DNA of 64,000 bases from Actinomycetospora cinnamomea (GTDB lineage: Bacteria > Actinomycetota > Actinomycetes > Mycobacteriales > Pseudonocardiaceae). The notes beneath the pieces were generated by a model. That model did not search any database, was not told where the DNA came from, and worked only from the letters and a program-made list of their open reading frames with translations. The stretch is from assembly GCF_003096675.1 (NCBI RefSeq), contig NZ_QEKW01000006.1, forward strand, positions 124,001 to 188,000, written 5' to 3'. Positions 7,934 to 16,571 of the stretch are shown piece by piece; the stretch's first letter is position 1, and each line of letters starts with the position of its first letter. The translations under genes were made by a program, and so were the position numbers.

Positions 7934-8734
7934 ATGCGTCACGATGTCCCGGTGCCGCGGGTGCTGCTCGTCCTCCTGCTCGTCCTCGGCACCGGCGTCG
8001 TCACCGCGCCCGCCGCGTCGGCCATGGCATCAGTGCCGGCCTGCCCCACGGTCGCCCTCTTCGCCGTGCCCGGCACCAACGAGACGCGCGCCGACGCCGA
8101 CCCCGCGCGGGCGGTCGGCCTGCTCGCGAGCCTGACGAACCCGCTGGCCGCGCGCTGGGGCGACGCCCTGTCGGTGCGCTACGTCCCCTACCCGGCCTCG
8201 CTCGACCGCCCGGTGCTCTACCCGCTGTCCGTCCTGCGCGGCACCGACCGCCTCGCCCATGATGCCGCCGACCTCGCGGCACGCTGCCCCGACACCACGA
8301 TCACCATGATCGGCTTCAGCCAGGGCGCCGACGTGGTCGGCGACGTCGTGCACCGCGCATCACGGGGCACCATCGGGCTGCCGCCCGAGCGCATCGCGGG
8401 CGCGGTGATGCTCGGCAGCCCCCGTCGCGACCCCGACGCGGCGAACCTCGTCGAGGCCCCGGGCCGCGGGGTGCTCGGTCCCCGCCCGACCCGCGAGCTG
8501 GAGGTGTACGACGGACGCGTCTACGAGGCGTGCGCGCCCGGCGACCCGATCTGCGCCACCGAGACGCTCGACTGGCGTGTCTTCCGTGACGGCTGGGCCT
8601 CGGGCGCCCACCGCTCCTACCCGATGCTGCCGGTCGCGCCGGGCGGGCTGCCGCTGTTCACCGTGCTCGAGCGGGGCGTCGACGCGCTAGTGATGCGGGG
8701 CACGGTGACCCCGATCGTGGCCGCCGGACCCTGA
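7934..8734 (+). CDS. Secreted cutinase-family alpha/beta hydrolase
   Basis: 266 residues with a hydrophobic signal sequence (VLLVLLLVLGTGVVTAPAAS, about residues 10-29) ending in an AxA-like site. The nucleophile motif GFSQGAD puts the catalytic serine at S129. The acid lies in CAPGDPICA and the histidine in SGAHRSYP. Cysteines near 37 and 118 and the CAPGDPIC pair suggest the usual two disulfides. Mycobacterial relatives are esterases or phospholipases acting outside the cell. GTG at 7952 is an alternative start. Confidence 0.9.
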   Translation: MRHDVPVPRVLLVLLLVLGTGVVTAPAASAMASVPACPTVALFAVPGTNETRADADPARAVGLLASLTNPLAARWGDALSVRYVPYPASLDRPVLYPLSVLRGTDRLAHDAADLAARCPDTTITMIGFSQGADVVGDVVHRASRGTIGLPPERIAGAVMLGSPRRDPDAANLVEAPGRGVLGPRPTRELEVYDGRVYEACAPGDPICATETLDWRVFRDGWASGAHRSYPMLPVAPGGLPLFTVLERGVDALVMRGTVTPIVAAGP

Positions 8735-8755
8735 CCCGGCCCCTACGCTCGCCGG

Positions 8756-9712
8756 GTGAGCGGCGTGGGTGACCTCCTGGGCCGCATCCTGCCCGTGTTC
8801 GCGGTGATCGCGGTCGGGGTGGTCGCGGGCCGCTTCGAGCGCTTCGGGGAGCGCACGGCGACGGTCCTCAACGACCTCGTCTACTGGGTCGCCCTGCCCG
8901 CGCTGATCTTCACCTCGGTGGCCGGGGCCGACCTCTCCGCCGGCATCCCGGGCTCCGCCCTCGTCGCCACGATCGCGGTGCTGCTCGTCGCCTACGCCCT
9001 GGGCCGGCTCGCCGCCCGCCTCGCCCGCCGCCCGCGGGGCGAGGCGAACGCCGCCGGGCTCGTCGCCGCGTGGGGCAACGTCGGCTACCTCGGCATCCCG
9101 CTGACCGTGGCCGTCCTGGGCCCGGCGACGGCGTTCGCGGCGTCGCTGACCTCGACGCTGCACACGGCGCTGGCGATCGGGGTGTTCCTGGTGGTCGCCA
9201 CGCTCCACGGTCGGGGCCGCGGGGAGGAGGGCGCGGTCGCGCTGCCGCTGCTGCTGGCGCGCCGGGTGCTGGGCAATCCGGTGGTGCTGGGGATCGGCGC
9301 CGGCGCGGTCGTCGCCCTGGCGGGGGTGCCGCTGCCGCGCCCGGTGGCCACCACGATCGCGATGCTCGGCGACCTCGCCGCGCCCGGCGGCCTGTTCGCG
9401 CTCGGCATCCTGCTGCGCTCCGCGGTCGGCGCCCTGCGGGAGGCGCGGGCGCAGTGGGTGCCGATCGCGGCCGCCGTGCTGATCAAGCTCGTCGGGATGC
9501 CGCTGCTCGCCCTGGCCGCGGTGGCGTGGCTCGACGTCCCCGCGCCCTGGGCGGCGGTGCTCGTGGTGATGTGCGCGCTGCCCGACGCCGCGACGGTGTT
9601 CGTGCTCACCGCGCAGTACCGGACCTGGTACCGCGAGAGCACCGCGGTCGTCGTGCTCACCACGGTGCTCTCGCTGCTGACGTTGCCCGTCGTCCTGCTG
9701 GTGCTGCCGTGA
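8756..9712 (+). CDS. AEC-family transporter (auxin efflux carrier type)
   Basis: 318 residues, almost wholly hydrophobic, with about ten helices and the family half-repeat (ILPVFAVIAVGVVAGRF at the N-terminus; AAWGNVGYLGIPLTVAVLG mid-protein; CALPDAATVFVLTAQY in the second half). Substrate is unknown; relatives export malonate, malate or amino-acid-like acids. No Shine-Dalgarno site precedes the GTG, but TACGCT lies six bases upstream (8744-8749), so the mRNA may be leaderless. It starts 21 bases after the cutinase stop. Confidence 0.9.
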   Translation: MSGVGDLLGRILPVFAVIAVGVVAGRFERFGERTATVLNDLVYWVALPALIFTSVAGADLSAGIPGSALVATIAVLLVAYALGRLAARLARRPRGEANAAGLVAAWGNVGYLGIPLTVAVLGPATAFAASLTSTLHTALAIGVFLVVATLHGRGRGEEGAVALPLLLARRVLGNPVVLGIGAGAVVALAGVPLPRPVATTIAMLGDLAAPGGLFALGILLRSAVGALREARAQWVPIAAAVLIKLVGMPLLALAAVAWLDVPAPWAAVLVVMCALPDAATVFVLTAQYRTWYRESTAVVVLTTVLSLLTLPVVLLVLP

Positions 9713-9714
9713 GC

Positions 9715-9939
9715 TCAGTCCCCGAGGAACGCGGCCCGGCGTTGTTCGTGCGTGCGCGCGGCCGCCATCCGGACGACGCGGTCGCGCTGCTCGTCGGTCG
9801 CGGTGCCCTCCGCGACGGCGCGCTCGGCGGCGGCCATCGCGCGGTCGGCGCGGGCCTCGGCGGCGTCGGCCGGGGTCGGGGCCACCCAGCCGCGGTGCGC
9901 GTCCGGGGGCTCGGCCCGGTGGTCATCGCTGCGGAACAT
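9715..9939 (-). CDS. Small charged hypothetical protein (74 residues)
   Basis: Starts MFRSDDHRAEPPDAHRGWVA and continues as an Ala/Arg/Glu-rich helix (ADRAMAAAERAVAEGTATDE). Preceded by GAGGAGG seven bases before the ATG, which supports translation. It converges on the AEC transporter with two bases between stops. No family recognised; no membrane segment or signal peptide. Confidence 0.6.
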   Translation of the reverse strand: MFRSDDHRAEPPDAHRGWVAPTPADAAEARADRAMAAAERAVAEGTATDEQRDRVVRMAAARTHEQRRAAFLGD

Positions 9940-10025
9940 GGTGTCGACCTCCTCGTCGTGTCGATCTCCGGATATCCGCGCACCGGCGCACCGAATCGGT
10001 TGTATGCATCACCCGGGGGTGGACC

Positions 10026-10685
10026 GTGGTGACGGCGGGCGTGGTGCTCGCGGGCGGCCGGTCGCGGCGGATGGGCACCGACAAGGCCCTGCTGGCGCGG
10101 GCAGGGACGACCCTGCTGGGCCACGTCCTCGACGCGCTCGCCGCCGCCGTCGACGGCCCGCTGCTCGTCGTCGGGGCCGCCGACGCCGACCGCCCGCTGC
10201 CCCCGGACACCGACCGGCGGCCGTGGCGGTCACGCGTCCGGGTGGTGCACGACCCCGTCCCGGGCCGCGGTCCGCTGCAGGGCCTGGCCACCGGGCTCGG
10301 GGCCGCCGCGGACGACGGCGCCGACACCGCCTTCGTCGCCTCGGTGGACCTCCCGCACCTGCACGCCCCGTTCGTGCGCGCGGTGCTCGCGCACCGGGTG
10401 GGCACGGTCGAGGTCGCGCTGCCCGTGCTCGACGGCCACCGCCAGCCCCTGCTCGCCGCCTACGCGACGGCGCTCGGCGCCCGCGCCGCGGACCTGGTGG
10501 CGCGGGGGGAGCTGCGCCCCGGCGCACTCCTCGCCGCGAGTCGCGTGGTCGAGCTCGACGCCGCGACCCTCCTCGCCGACCCCGCCCTCGCGGCCCGCGA
10601 CCCCGGGCTGCGGGCCGCGCAGGGCGTCAACACCCCCGACGAGTGGGCCCGCGCGACCCGTGAGCCCCCGGGCCCGGCGACCTAG
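10026..10685 (+). CDS. mobA: MobA-like nucleotidyltransferase
   Basis: 219 residues. The N-terminus VLAGGRSRRMGTDKALL is the MobA/GT-A-like nucleotide-binding loop, followed by a metal-binding aspartate in FVASVDLPHL. MobA attaches GMP to molybdopterin; closely related proteins make other NTP-sugar or F420 intermediates, so the exact substrate is inferred. A molybdopterin-binding oxidoreductase is encoded at 21924-22721, but not adjacently. GTG at 10026 or 10029 could start it. Confidence 0.8.
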   Translation: MVTAGVVLAGGRSRRMGTDKALLARAGTTLLGHVLDALAAAVDGPLLVVGAADADRPLPPDTDRRPWRSRVRVVHDPVPGRGPLQGLATGLGAAADDGADTAFVASVDLPHLHAPFVRAVLAHRVGTVEVALPVLDGHRQPLLAAYATALGARAADLVARGELRPGALLAASRVVELDAATLLADPALAARDPGLRAAQGVNTPDEWARATREPPGPAT

Positions 10686-10696
10686 GCTCCCGGAGC

Positions 10697-11122
10697 ATGG
10701 CGGACCTCACCGACCCCGACATCCGCGCCTTCCTCTCCGAGGGCACGCGCACCGGCAAGATCGGCTGGACGGCGAGGGACGGCCGCCCGCTCGTGGCGCC
10801 GGTCTGGTTCCTCGTCGAGGACGGCACCCTCGTCTTCACCACCGGCGCCGACACCGCCAAAGGTCGCGCGTTCGCCCGCGATCCGCGCGCCGTGCTCTGC
10901 GTCGACCTCGAGGAGCCGCCGTACGGTTTCGTGCAGGTGCAGGGCTCGGTGACGCTCTCGGAGGACCTCGACGAGCTGCGGCGCGCCGCCACCGCGCTCG
11001 GTGGGCGCTACATGGGCGCCGAGCGCGCCGAGGAGTTCGGCGCCCGCAACGGCGTGCCCGGCGAGCTCGTCGTGCGCCTGCACCCGGACCGGGTCGTCGC
11101 CCTGCTGGACATGGCGGCGTGA
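10697..11122 (+). CDS. PPOX-class, probably F420-dependent oxidoreductase
   Basis: 141 residues of the pyridoxamine-phosphate-oxidase split-barrel fold: GKIGWTARDGRPLVAPVWFL, GTLVFTTGADTAKGRAFARD and VQVQGSVTLSED. In actinobacteria such short proteins usually bind F420 and reduce small molecules. There is no Shine-Dalgarno site, but TAGGCT lies eight bases before the ATG. The stop overlaps the next gene's GTG by four bases, so the two are probably translated together. Confidence 0.85.
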   Translation: MADLTDPDIRAFLSEGTRTGKIGWTARDGRPLVAPVWFLVEDGTLVFTTGADTAKGRAFARDPRAVLCVDLEEPPYGFVQVQGSVTLSEDLDELRRAATALGGRYMGAERAEEFGARNGVPGELVVRLHPDRVVALLDMAA

Positions 11123-11550
11123 TCCCGCCCCTGGCCCGCGCGCTGGGCCTCGCGCCGCACCCCGAGGGCGGCTGGTTCCGCCGCACCTGGACGGCAGCGA
11201 CGACGCTGCACCCGCCCGGCTATCCCGGCGAGCGACCGAGTGCCACGGCGATCCACTACGTCCTCGCGCCCGGCGAGGAGTCACGGTGGCACCGGGTGCG
11301 CTCCGACGAGCTGTGGTGCTGGCACCGCGGACCGGCGCTCTCGCTCGTCCTGGGTGGCGACGGGCCGGCGCCGGGCGCGGAGCACGAGGTCGTCCTCGGC
11401 GATCGCGTCGAGGACGGCCAGGCCGCGCAGGCCCTCGTCCCGGGAGGGGTCTGGCAGCGCGCCGCGCCCCTGCCCGGCGCGGCGGGCGAGGTGCTGGTGA
11501 CCTGCGTCGTCAGCCCGGGCTTCGACGACGCCGACTTCACCCTCGCGTAG
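11119..11550 (+). CDS. Cupin-fold protein, DUF985 family
   Basis: 143 residues, start GTG overlapping the preceding stop. The sequence LGLAPHPEGGWFRRTW, then ATAIHYVLAPGEESRWHRV and SDELWCWHRGPAL, is the DUF985 double-stranded beta-helix with histidines positioned for a metal site. Biochemical role unknown; some relatives act on sugars or sulfur compounds. It is convergent with the penicillin-binding protein. Confidence 0.85.
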   Translation: MIPPLARALGLAPHPEGGWFRRTWTAATTLHPPGYPGERPSATAIHYVLAPGEESRWHRVRSDELWCWHRGPALSLVLGGDGPAPGAEHEVVLGDRVEDGQAAQALVPGGVWQRAAPLPGAAGEVLVTCVVSPGFDDADFTLA

Positions 11551-11560
11551 CTGCTCCGTG

Positions 11561-14500
11561 CTACTCCCCGGGCGGGTCGCCGCCCGCCGGCGCCTCCCCC
11601 TCGACGGGCGCGGCCGGCTCCTCGCCCGCCGCTGCCTCGCCGGCGGTCAGCTCGCCGGGCACCTCCTCGACGGGCGACTCCTCGACGAGCGGGGCCGTCG
11701 TCGACGTCGGGGTCGCCGACGACGGCGCGGAGGTCGAGGACGACGGCGCCGGCGACGAGGACTCGCCCGTGGTGTCGCCCGGATCGGCGCCCGCGACCGG
11801 GGTGAACGGGCCGAACGTCTCGCGCGGCGCGTCCTCGAGCGCGTCGTCCATGAACGTCTTCCAGATCTCGCTGGGCAGCCCGTGCCCGTAGACCGGGCGC
11901 CCGTCGGCGCTGCGGATCGGCGTGTTGTCGTCGGTGCCGACCCAGACCACCGTCGACGCGGCCGGCGTGTAGCCCGCGAACCAGGCGTCGTTGTTCTGGC
12001 TCTCGACGTGCGACTGGACCGTCCCCGTCTTCCCCGCCGACTGCCGTCCGCCCTCGAGCGAGACCCCGTCGTACTCCGGCACGTCGCGCATGGCCTCGGT
12101 GACGTTGCGGGCCACCCGCGGGTCGATGCGCTGCTCGCCCTGCATCGTCGACTGGTCGTAGAGGACCTCCCCGCTCGCCGTCGTCACGCGCTGGACGAGG
12201 TGCGGGCGGAAGTACATGCCCTCGTTGGAGAACGTCGCGTACGCCGAGGCGAGGTCCACCGGGGTCGTCTCCTGGTTGCCCAGCGCGATCCCGCTGTTCG
12301 GGTCCTCCATGGGCTGCGTGATGCCGGCCTGCCGGGCCGCGGCGGCGACCGCCTGCGGACCGACGCGGTTGCCGAGCGCGGTGAACACGACGTTGTTCGA
12401 CAGGGTCATCGCGCGCTTGAGGCTGCAGTTCGTGCAGTCGGCGCCCTCGACGTTGCGGACCGTCTCGCCGGGGACGGCACGCCCGTCGAACTCCGTCGAG
12501 ATGCCGATCGGCGGGTCCTGCTGCAGCGCGGCGAGCAGGACGAAAGGCTTGAACGTCGACCCCGCCTGCTTCTCGACGCGGGCGTAGTCCAGGCCGGCGC
12601 CGTTGTCGCCGCCGTAGTAGGCGAGGATGCCGCCGGTCTCGGGGTCGATGGACACGGTGGCGGTGCGCAGGTTGCCCGGCTGGCCCCGCATCTTCGAGCG
12701 CACGGCCTCGACCGCCTCGCGCTGCGCCTCGGGCCGGATCGTCGTCTGGATCTGCAGGCCCTCGGTGACCAGGGCGTCCTCGTCGATCCCGAGCGCACGG
12801 AGCTCGTCGCGCACGGCGCTGTAGATGTGGCCGCGGTCGTCGTCGGGGACGCCGCCGGCGACGCGCCGGGGCGGGACGGTCGCCGGGAACGTCGCGGCCG
12901 CCCGCTCGGAGGCGGGCAGCCACCCCTGGGCGACCATGCCGTCCATGACGTAGTTCCAGCGACGGAGGGCGTCGTCGGGGTTCTCGGCGGGGTCCCAGCG
13001 CGACGGCGCCTGGATGACGCCGGCGAGCAGCGCGCCCTCCGACGGCGAGAGCGTCTCCACCGGACGGCCGAAGTAGGCCTGCGAGGCGGCCTGGATGCCG
13101 TAGGTGCCGCGGCCGAAATAGATGCTGTTGAGGTAGTCAGCGAGGATCTCGTCCTTGGAACGCTCCTGCGAGATCTTCAAGGAGATGATGAGCTCCTTGT
13201 ACTTGCGCACCAGCGAGTACTCGTCGCCCACCATCGCGTTCTTGACGTACTGCTGGGTGATCGTGGAACCGCCGCCGGTGCCGCCGGTGAGGTTCTTCCA
13301 CACGGCCCGACCGAAGCCGGTGACGTCGAACCCCGCGTTGGAGTAGAAGCTGCGGTCCTCGGCCGAGAGCACCGCGAAGCGCACCGAGGGCGGGACCTGC
13401 GCGAGCTCCACCTTCTGCCGGTTGCCCTGCTCCCCCGGCGCGATCCGCGCGAGCACGGTGCCGTCGGAGAACGAGACGGTGTTGAGCTGGCTCTCCACCG
13501 CGTCGTCGGTGGTGGGCACCGGGATGAACAGCCATCCCACGACCAGCGCGAGCACCGGGGCCGCGGCCATCGCCGCCGCGCCGGCGTAGGCGCTGCGGCG
13601 CGCCCGGCGCCAGCGCAGGGCCCCCGCCGAGAGCTTCTCCGGGTGGGGTCCGTCGAGGTAGAGGACGACCCGCGACCGCACGCGCCGACCGAAGGCGACG
13701 GCCGCCGGGCCGCCGGGCAGGCGGACGACGCGCGCGGCGACGACCGCGAGCACCGCGGCGACCACGGCGGCGATCCGCCCGCGCGGGACGGCGGTCGCAC
13801 GGTCGTCGCGGTCGTTCCCCGGCGACTCGCTGCGCGAGACCGCCCGGGTGGGGCGCGCCGCCGTGCCGGCGGTGCGGCTCCCGGACCGGGCCGTCGTCCC
13901 CCGCGGCCCGGTGCCGCGTGCCGCCGCGGCGCGGTCGGGGCGTCCGGCACGGGCGGCCCCGGCGTCGTCGCCGCCCGACCCCGCGGTCTCGGGGTCGTCG
14001 GAGGTGCCGACGGCGGGCATGGCCGCGGTGCCGGTCGGACGCGAGCGGCGCGCGGGCGCGGCCGAGGGCTCCGGTCGCCCCGAGGGCTCCTCCGACGGCT
14101 TCTTCGGGACCTTCCCGGGCGCGCTCTCCGGGGCCGCCCCCACGTCGCGCGTGTGCGGGCCGGGCGCGTCGGGGCCGGTGGGGATGGGCGGGACGGCGGG
14201 CCGGGGCGCGGGGGCGCCGCCGCGCACGGGCGGGCGGGGCCCGGCGACCGGGGCTCCGGCCGGCGGGCGCGCCGGTGGGGCTGCGGGGCGTCCGGGCGGC
14301 GTGCCCGGCGGGCGGGAGGTCGGGGTCTGGCGGTCGCGGGGCCCGCCGGGTGCGGGGCCCGACGGGGGTCGGGCAGGCCCCGTCGGGGTGGGTGGCGGCG
14401 TACGGCCGGAGCGGGGGGCCGGGCGGGCGTCCTGCGGCGGCGTGGCCGGTCCCGCGGGCGCGACCGGGGGCGGCGGCACCGACGGCGGCGCGGCGAGGCC

Positions 14501-15073
14501 GCGCCCGCCCGGCACGGGAGGACCGGATGCGCCGGGACGGCCCGGGCGCGGTGCGGCGGGGGACGGCGGCGCGGACGACGGCGCGGACGACGGCGCGCTC
14601 GGCGCGACGGCGGGACGCGATCCCCGACCGGGGGTGCGCGCGGGCCGGGACGGCGGTGCGGCGGGCCGGGACGGGGGTCCGGACGGACCCGCGGGCGGCC
14701 GAGCGCCGGCCGCGGCGGGGCTCGCGGTCAACGCGGCCGCGGCGGCCTCGACGGGCCGCGCGAGGGTCTCGGTGATCGCGCGGCGACCCGAGGACGGAGC
14801 GCCCGCGGGGACGAACGAGCCGGTGGAGGGAGCGGAGGGGAAGCCGACCGGGGGCGACGAGGGTGCGGGGCTCGCGGCGATGCGCGCGGCGACGTCGCCG
14901 TAGTCGCTGTCCTGACTCGGCCGGTCCGACGCCTCGCGCCCGTCGCGCACCCGGCGCCGGCCCTTGGCCGCCTCGGCGTCGTGCCTGCGCCGGACGTCCT
15001 CGTCCTCCGCAGCGTCCTCGGCAGCGTCGGCGGCACGGCGCCGTCCCGACGAGCGAGCGTGTGTGCCCGCCAC
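11561..15073 (-). CDS. ponA: Class A penicillin-binding protein (transglycosylase-transpeptidase), PonA-like
   Basis: 1170 residues from a GTG with GGGAGGTGG just upstream. Residues 1 to about 420 are a Pro/Ala/Arg-rich cytoplasmic arm. Hydrophobic stretches follow near 430-447 and 495-517, the latter ending WLFIPVP. The GT51 glycosyltransferase contains the catalytic glutamate in LSAEDRSFYSNAG (near 570), GGSTITQQYVKNAM and FGRGTYGIQAASQAYFGR. The transpeptidase has the serine motif GSTFKPF (about S838), LSNNVVFT and GKTGTVQSH (about 1014). The last 75 residues are Pro/Ser/Glu-rich. No PASTA domain is seen, so it is nearer PonA1 than PonA2. It polymerises and cross-links peptidoglycan outside the membrane. 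Confidence 0.95.
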   Translation of the reverse strand: MAGTHARSSGRRRAADAAEDAAEDEDVRRRHDAEAAKGRRRVRDGREASDRPSQDSDYGDVAARIAASPAPSSPPVGFPSAPSTGSFVPAGAPSSGRRAITETLARPVEAAAAALTASPAAAGARPPAGPSGPPSRPAAPPSRPARTPGRGSRPAVAPSAPSSAPSSAPPSPAAPRPGRPGASGPPVPGGRGLAAPPSVPPPPVAPAGPATPPQDARPAPRSGRTPPPTPTGPARPPSGPAPGGPRDRQTPTSRPPGTPPGRPAAPPARPPAGAPVAGPRPPVRGGAPAPRPAVPPIPTGPDAPGPHTRDVGAAPESAPGKVPKKPSEEPSGRPEPSAAPARRSRPTGTAAMPAVGTSDDPETAGSGGDDAGAARAGRPDRAAAARGTGPRGTTARSGSRTAGTAARPTRAVSRSESPGNDRDDRATAVPRGRIAAVVAAVLAVVAARVVRLPGGPAAVAFGRRVRSRVVLYLDGPHPEKLSAGALRWRRARRSAYAGAAAMAAAPVLALVVGWLFIPVPTTDDAVESQLNTVSFSDGTVLARIAPGEQGNRQKVELAQVPPSVRFAVLSAEDRSFYSNAGFDVTGFGRAVWKNLTGGTGGGSTITQQYVKNAMVGDEYSLVRKYKELIISLKISQERSKDEILADYLNSIYFGRGTYGIQAASQAYFGRPVETLSPSEGALLAGVIQAPSRWDPAENPDDALRRWNYVMDGMVAQGWLPASERAAATFPATVPPRRVAGGVPDDDRGHIYSAVRDELRALGIDEDALVTEGLQIQTTIRPEAQREAVEAVRSKMRGQPGNLRTATVSIDPETGGILAYYGGDNGAGLDYARVEKQAGSTFKPFVLLAALQQDPPIGISTEFDGRAVPGETVRNVEGADCTNCSLKRAMTLSNNVVFTALGNRVGPQAVAAAARQAGITQPMEDPNSGIALGNQETTPVDLASAYATFSNEGMYFRPHLVQRVTTASGEVLYDQSTMQGEQRIDPRVARNVTEAMRDVPEYDGVSLEGGRQSAGKTGTVQSHVESQNNDAWFAGYTPAASTVVWVGTDDNTPIRSADGRPVYGHGLPSEIWKTFMDDALEDAPRETFGPFTPVAGADPGDTTGESSSPAPSSSTSAPSSATPTSTTAPLVEESPVEEVPGELTAGEAAAGEEPAAPVEGEAPAGGDPPGE

Positions 15074-15407
15074 TCGAGCCACCACCTCCCGTGTCGGTCG
15101 CGGTCCTGGACCCGTGTCCTGGTCGGACCCGCGGGGACGGCCCGACCGTCGGGACCGGACGCCGTGCGTTCCGGACCCGCACGCAGGCAACGCGCCGACG
15201 ACGCGGAGGTCGCGGCAGGACGGTGCGGCTGTCCACGACCGGGCAGCACGCAGCGGTGAGTGGTGGGGCGATGTCACTCGGTAGTGGGACGCCCGCCCTT
15301 GGTCCCCCATGCTTGCGCTGAGTGGCGATCCCGGTCACCGGGCGCTAACGGCGCAGCGTTGCCGACCGATGACCCCCACGGTTTCGCCCGGCGAGAGGAC
15401 TCGGCCC

Positions 15408-15761
15408 ATGGACCCGGACCACGATCCGCCCCGGCGTGTCCCGGCGCCCCGCGCCGGGGGTCACGACGCCGGCGGCGACCCGGGCGGTGAGGCCCGGGAC
15501 CCGTTCGTCCCCGTGCCGCGCCGTGCCCCCGCCGTCGAGCGCCTGCCGGACGGCGTGACGACGTCGACCGAGCCCCCGGCCCCGGCCTCCGCCGCGCTGG
15601 TCCCGGCGCCCCGGCCCGCTGCCGACCTCGCGGCCGGCGAGGCGGGCGTGCCGCGCGCGCTGCGGTCGTGGGTGCGGGCCGTCGCCCGCGCCGTGCGGAT
15701 CGCGGTGGACGGGGTGCGCTCCCTGCTCGACGCGCTCGTGCCGGCGCCCGCGTCCCGCTGA
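15408..15761 (+). CDS. Proline-rich hypothetical protein (117 residues)
   Basis: The ATG at 15408 follows GAGAGGAC by about seven bases; an in-frame ATG at 15369 is also possible. The protein is proline- and acid-rich (MDPDHDPPRRVPAPRAGG) and ends in a basic, possibly amphipathic helix (ALRSWVRAVARAVRIAVDGV). No family recognised. It is divergent from the penicillin-binding protein with about 335 bases between starts, and converges on the SDR gene. Confidence 0.5.
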   Translation: MDPDHDPPRRVPAPRAGGHDAGGDPGGEARDPFVPVPRRAPAVERLPDGVTTSTEPPAPASAALVPAPRPAADLAAGEAGVPRALRSWVRAVARAVRIAVDGVRSLLDALVPAPASR

Positions 15762-15788
15762 GGTCCTCGCGGGTCCTCGCCGCCGGTC

Positions 15789-16547
15789 CTAGAGCTGCAC
15801 CCCGCGCGTGAGCGCCCCGTCGACGACGAGGTTGGTGCCGCTGATGAACGTGGCCGCGGGACTCGCCAGGAACACCACGGCCCGCGCGACCTCCTCCGGC
15901 GTCGCCATCCGTCCCGTCGGGTTGAGCCCGAGGGCGTGAGCGTAGAGGTCGGGGTCGTTCTCCTCGATGGACTCCCACACCCCGCCGGTGAAGTACACGT
16001 TGCCCGGCGAGACGGTGTTGGCGCGCACGCGGCCGGCGAGCTGGTACGCCAGGCCCTGCGTGTAGTGCACGAGTGCACCCTTGAACGTGCCGTAGGGCCC
16101 CGCCGCGAAGTCGATCTCGCGGCCGGACACACTCGAGATCGTCACGATCGCGCCGGCGTCGCTCTCCTCCAGCGACGGCAGGGCCGCCTCGACCAGGCGG
16201 ACCGTGTGCATCATGTCGGTGGTGAAGCTGGCCGCCCAGTTCTCCTCGGTGGACGGGATGGCCAGCGCCGACACGTTCGCCACGACGGCGTCGATCCCGC
16301 CGTGGGTCGCCGCACTGTCGCGCACCCAGGCACCCAGCGCGTCGCCGTCGGTGACGTCCACGGCCGTCCCGTGCACGTCGTGCCCCGCGTCGCGCAGCTC
16401 CTCCTCGGTCTTGGCGACGCCGTCGGCGGACCGCGCGCAGAACGCCACCGTCGCGCCCTCGGCGGCCAGCCCCTCGACCACCGCGCGCCCGATGCCGCGG
16501 CTGCCACCGGTGACGAGGGCGGTGCGTCCGGTCAGCTGCAAGTCCAC
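15789..16547 (-). CDS. SDR-family oxidoreductase
   Basis: 252 residues, classical short-chain dehydrogenase: cofactor loop TGGSRGIG at 14-21, VDVTDGDA, a substrate-side serine pair in VTISSVSGREI, and the catalytic YGTFK near residue 156. The C-terminus FISGTNLVVDGALTRGVQL is typical. Substrate unknown. The start has GAGGAG upstream. It follows the formamidase gene by 24 bases on the same strand, suggesting one transcript. Confidence 0.9.
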   Translation of the reverse strand: MDLQLTGRTALVTGGSRGIGRAVVEGLAAEGATVAFCARSADGVAKTEEELRDAGHDVHGTAVDVTDGDALGAWVRDSAATHGGIDAVVANVSALAIPSTEENWAASFTTDMMHTVRLVEAALPSLEESDAGAIVTISSVSGREIDFAAGPYGTFKGALVHYTQGLAYQLAGRVRANTVSPGNVYFTGGVWESIEENDPDLYAHALGLNPTGRMATPEEVARAVVFLASPAATFISGTNLVVDGALTRGVQL

Positions 16548-16571
16548 GGGTGAGCTCCTCAGGTCAGGGAC

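Noticed and set aside
11558-15259. 1233-residue frame on the plus strand
   Set aside because: It lies opposite the penicillin-binding protein gene, has Arg/Gly/Ala-rich composition and no motif. Typical antisense shadow in GC-rich DNA.
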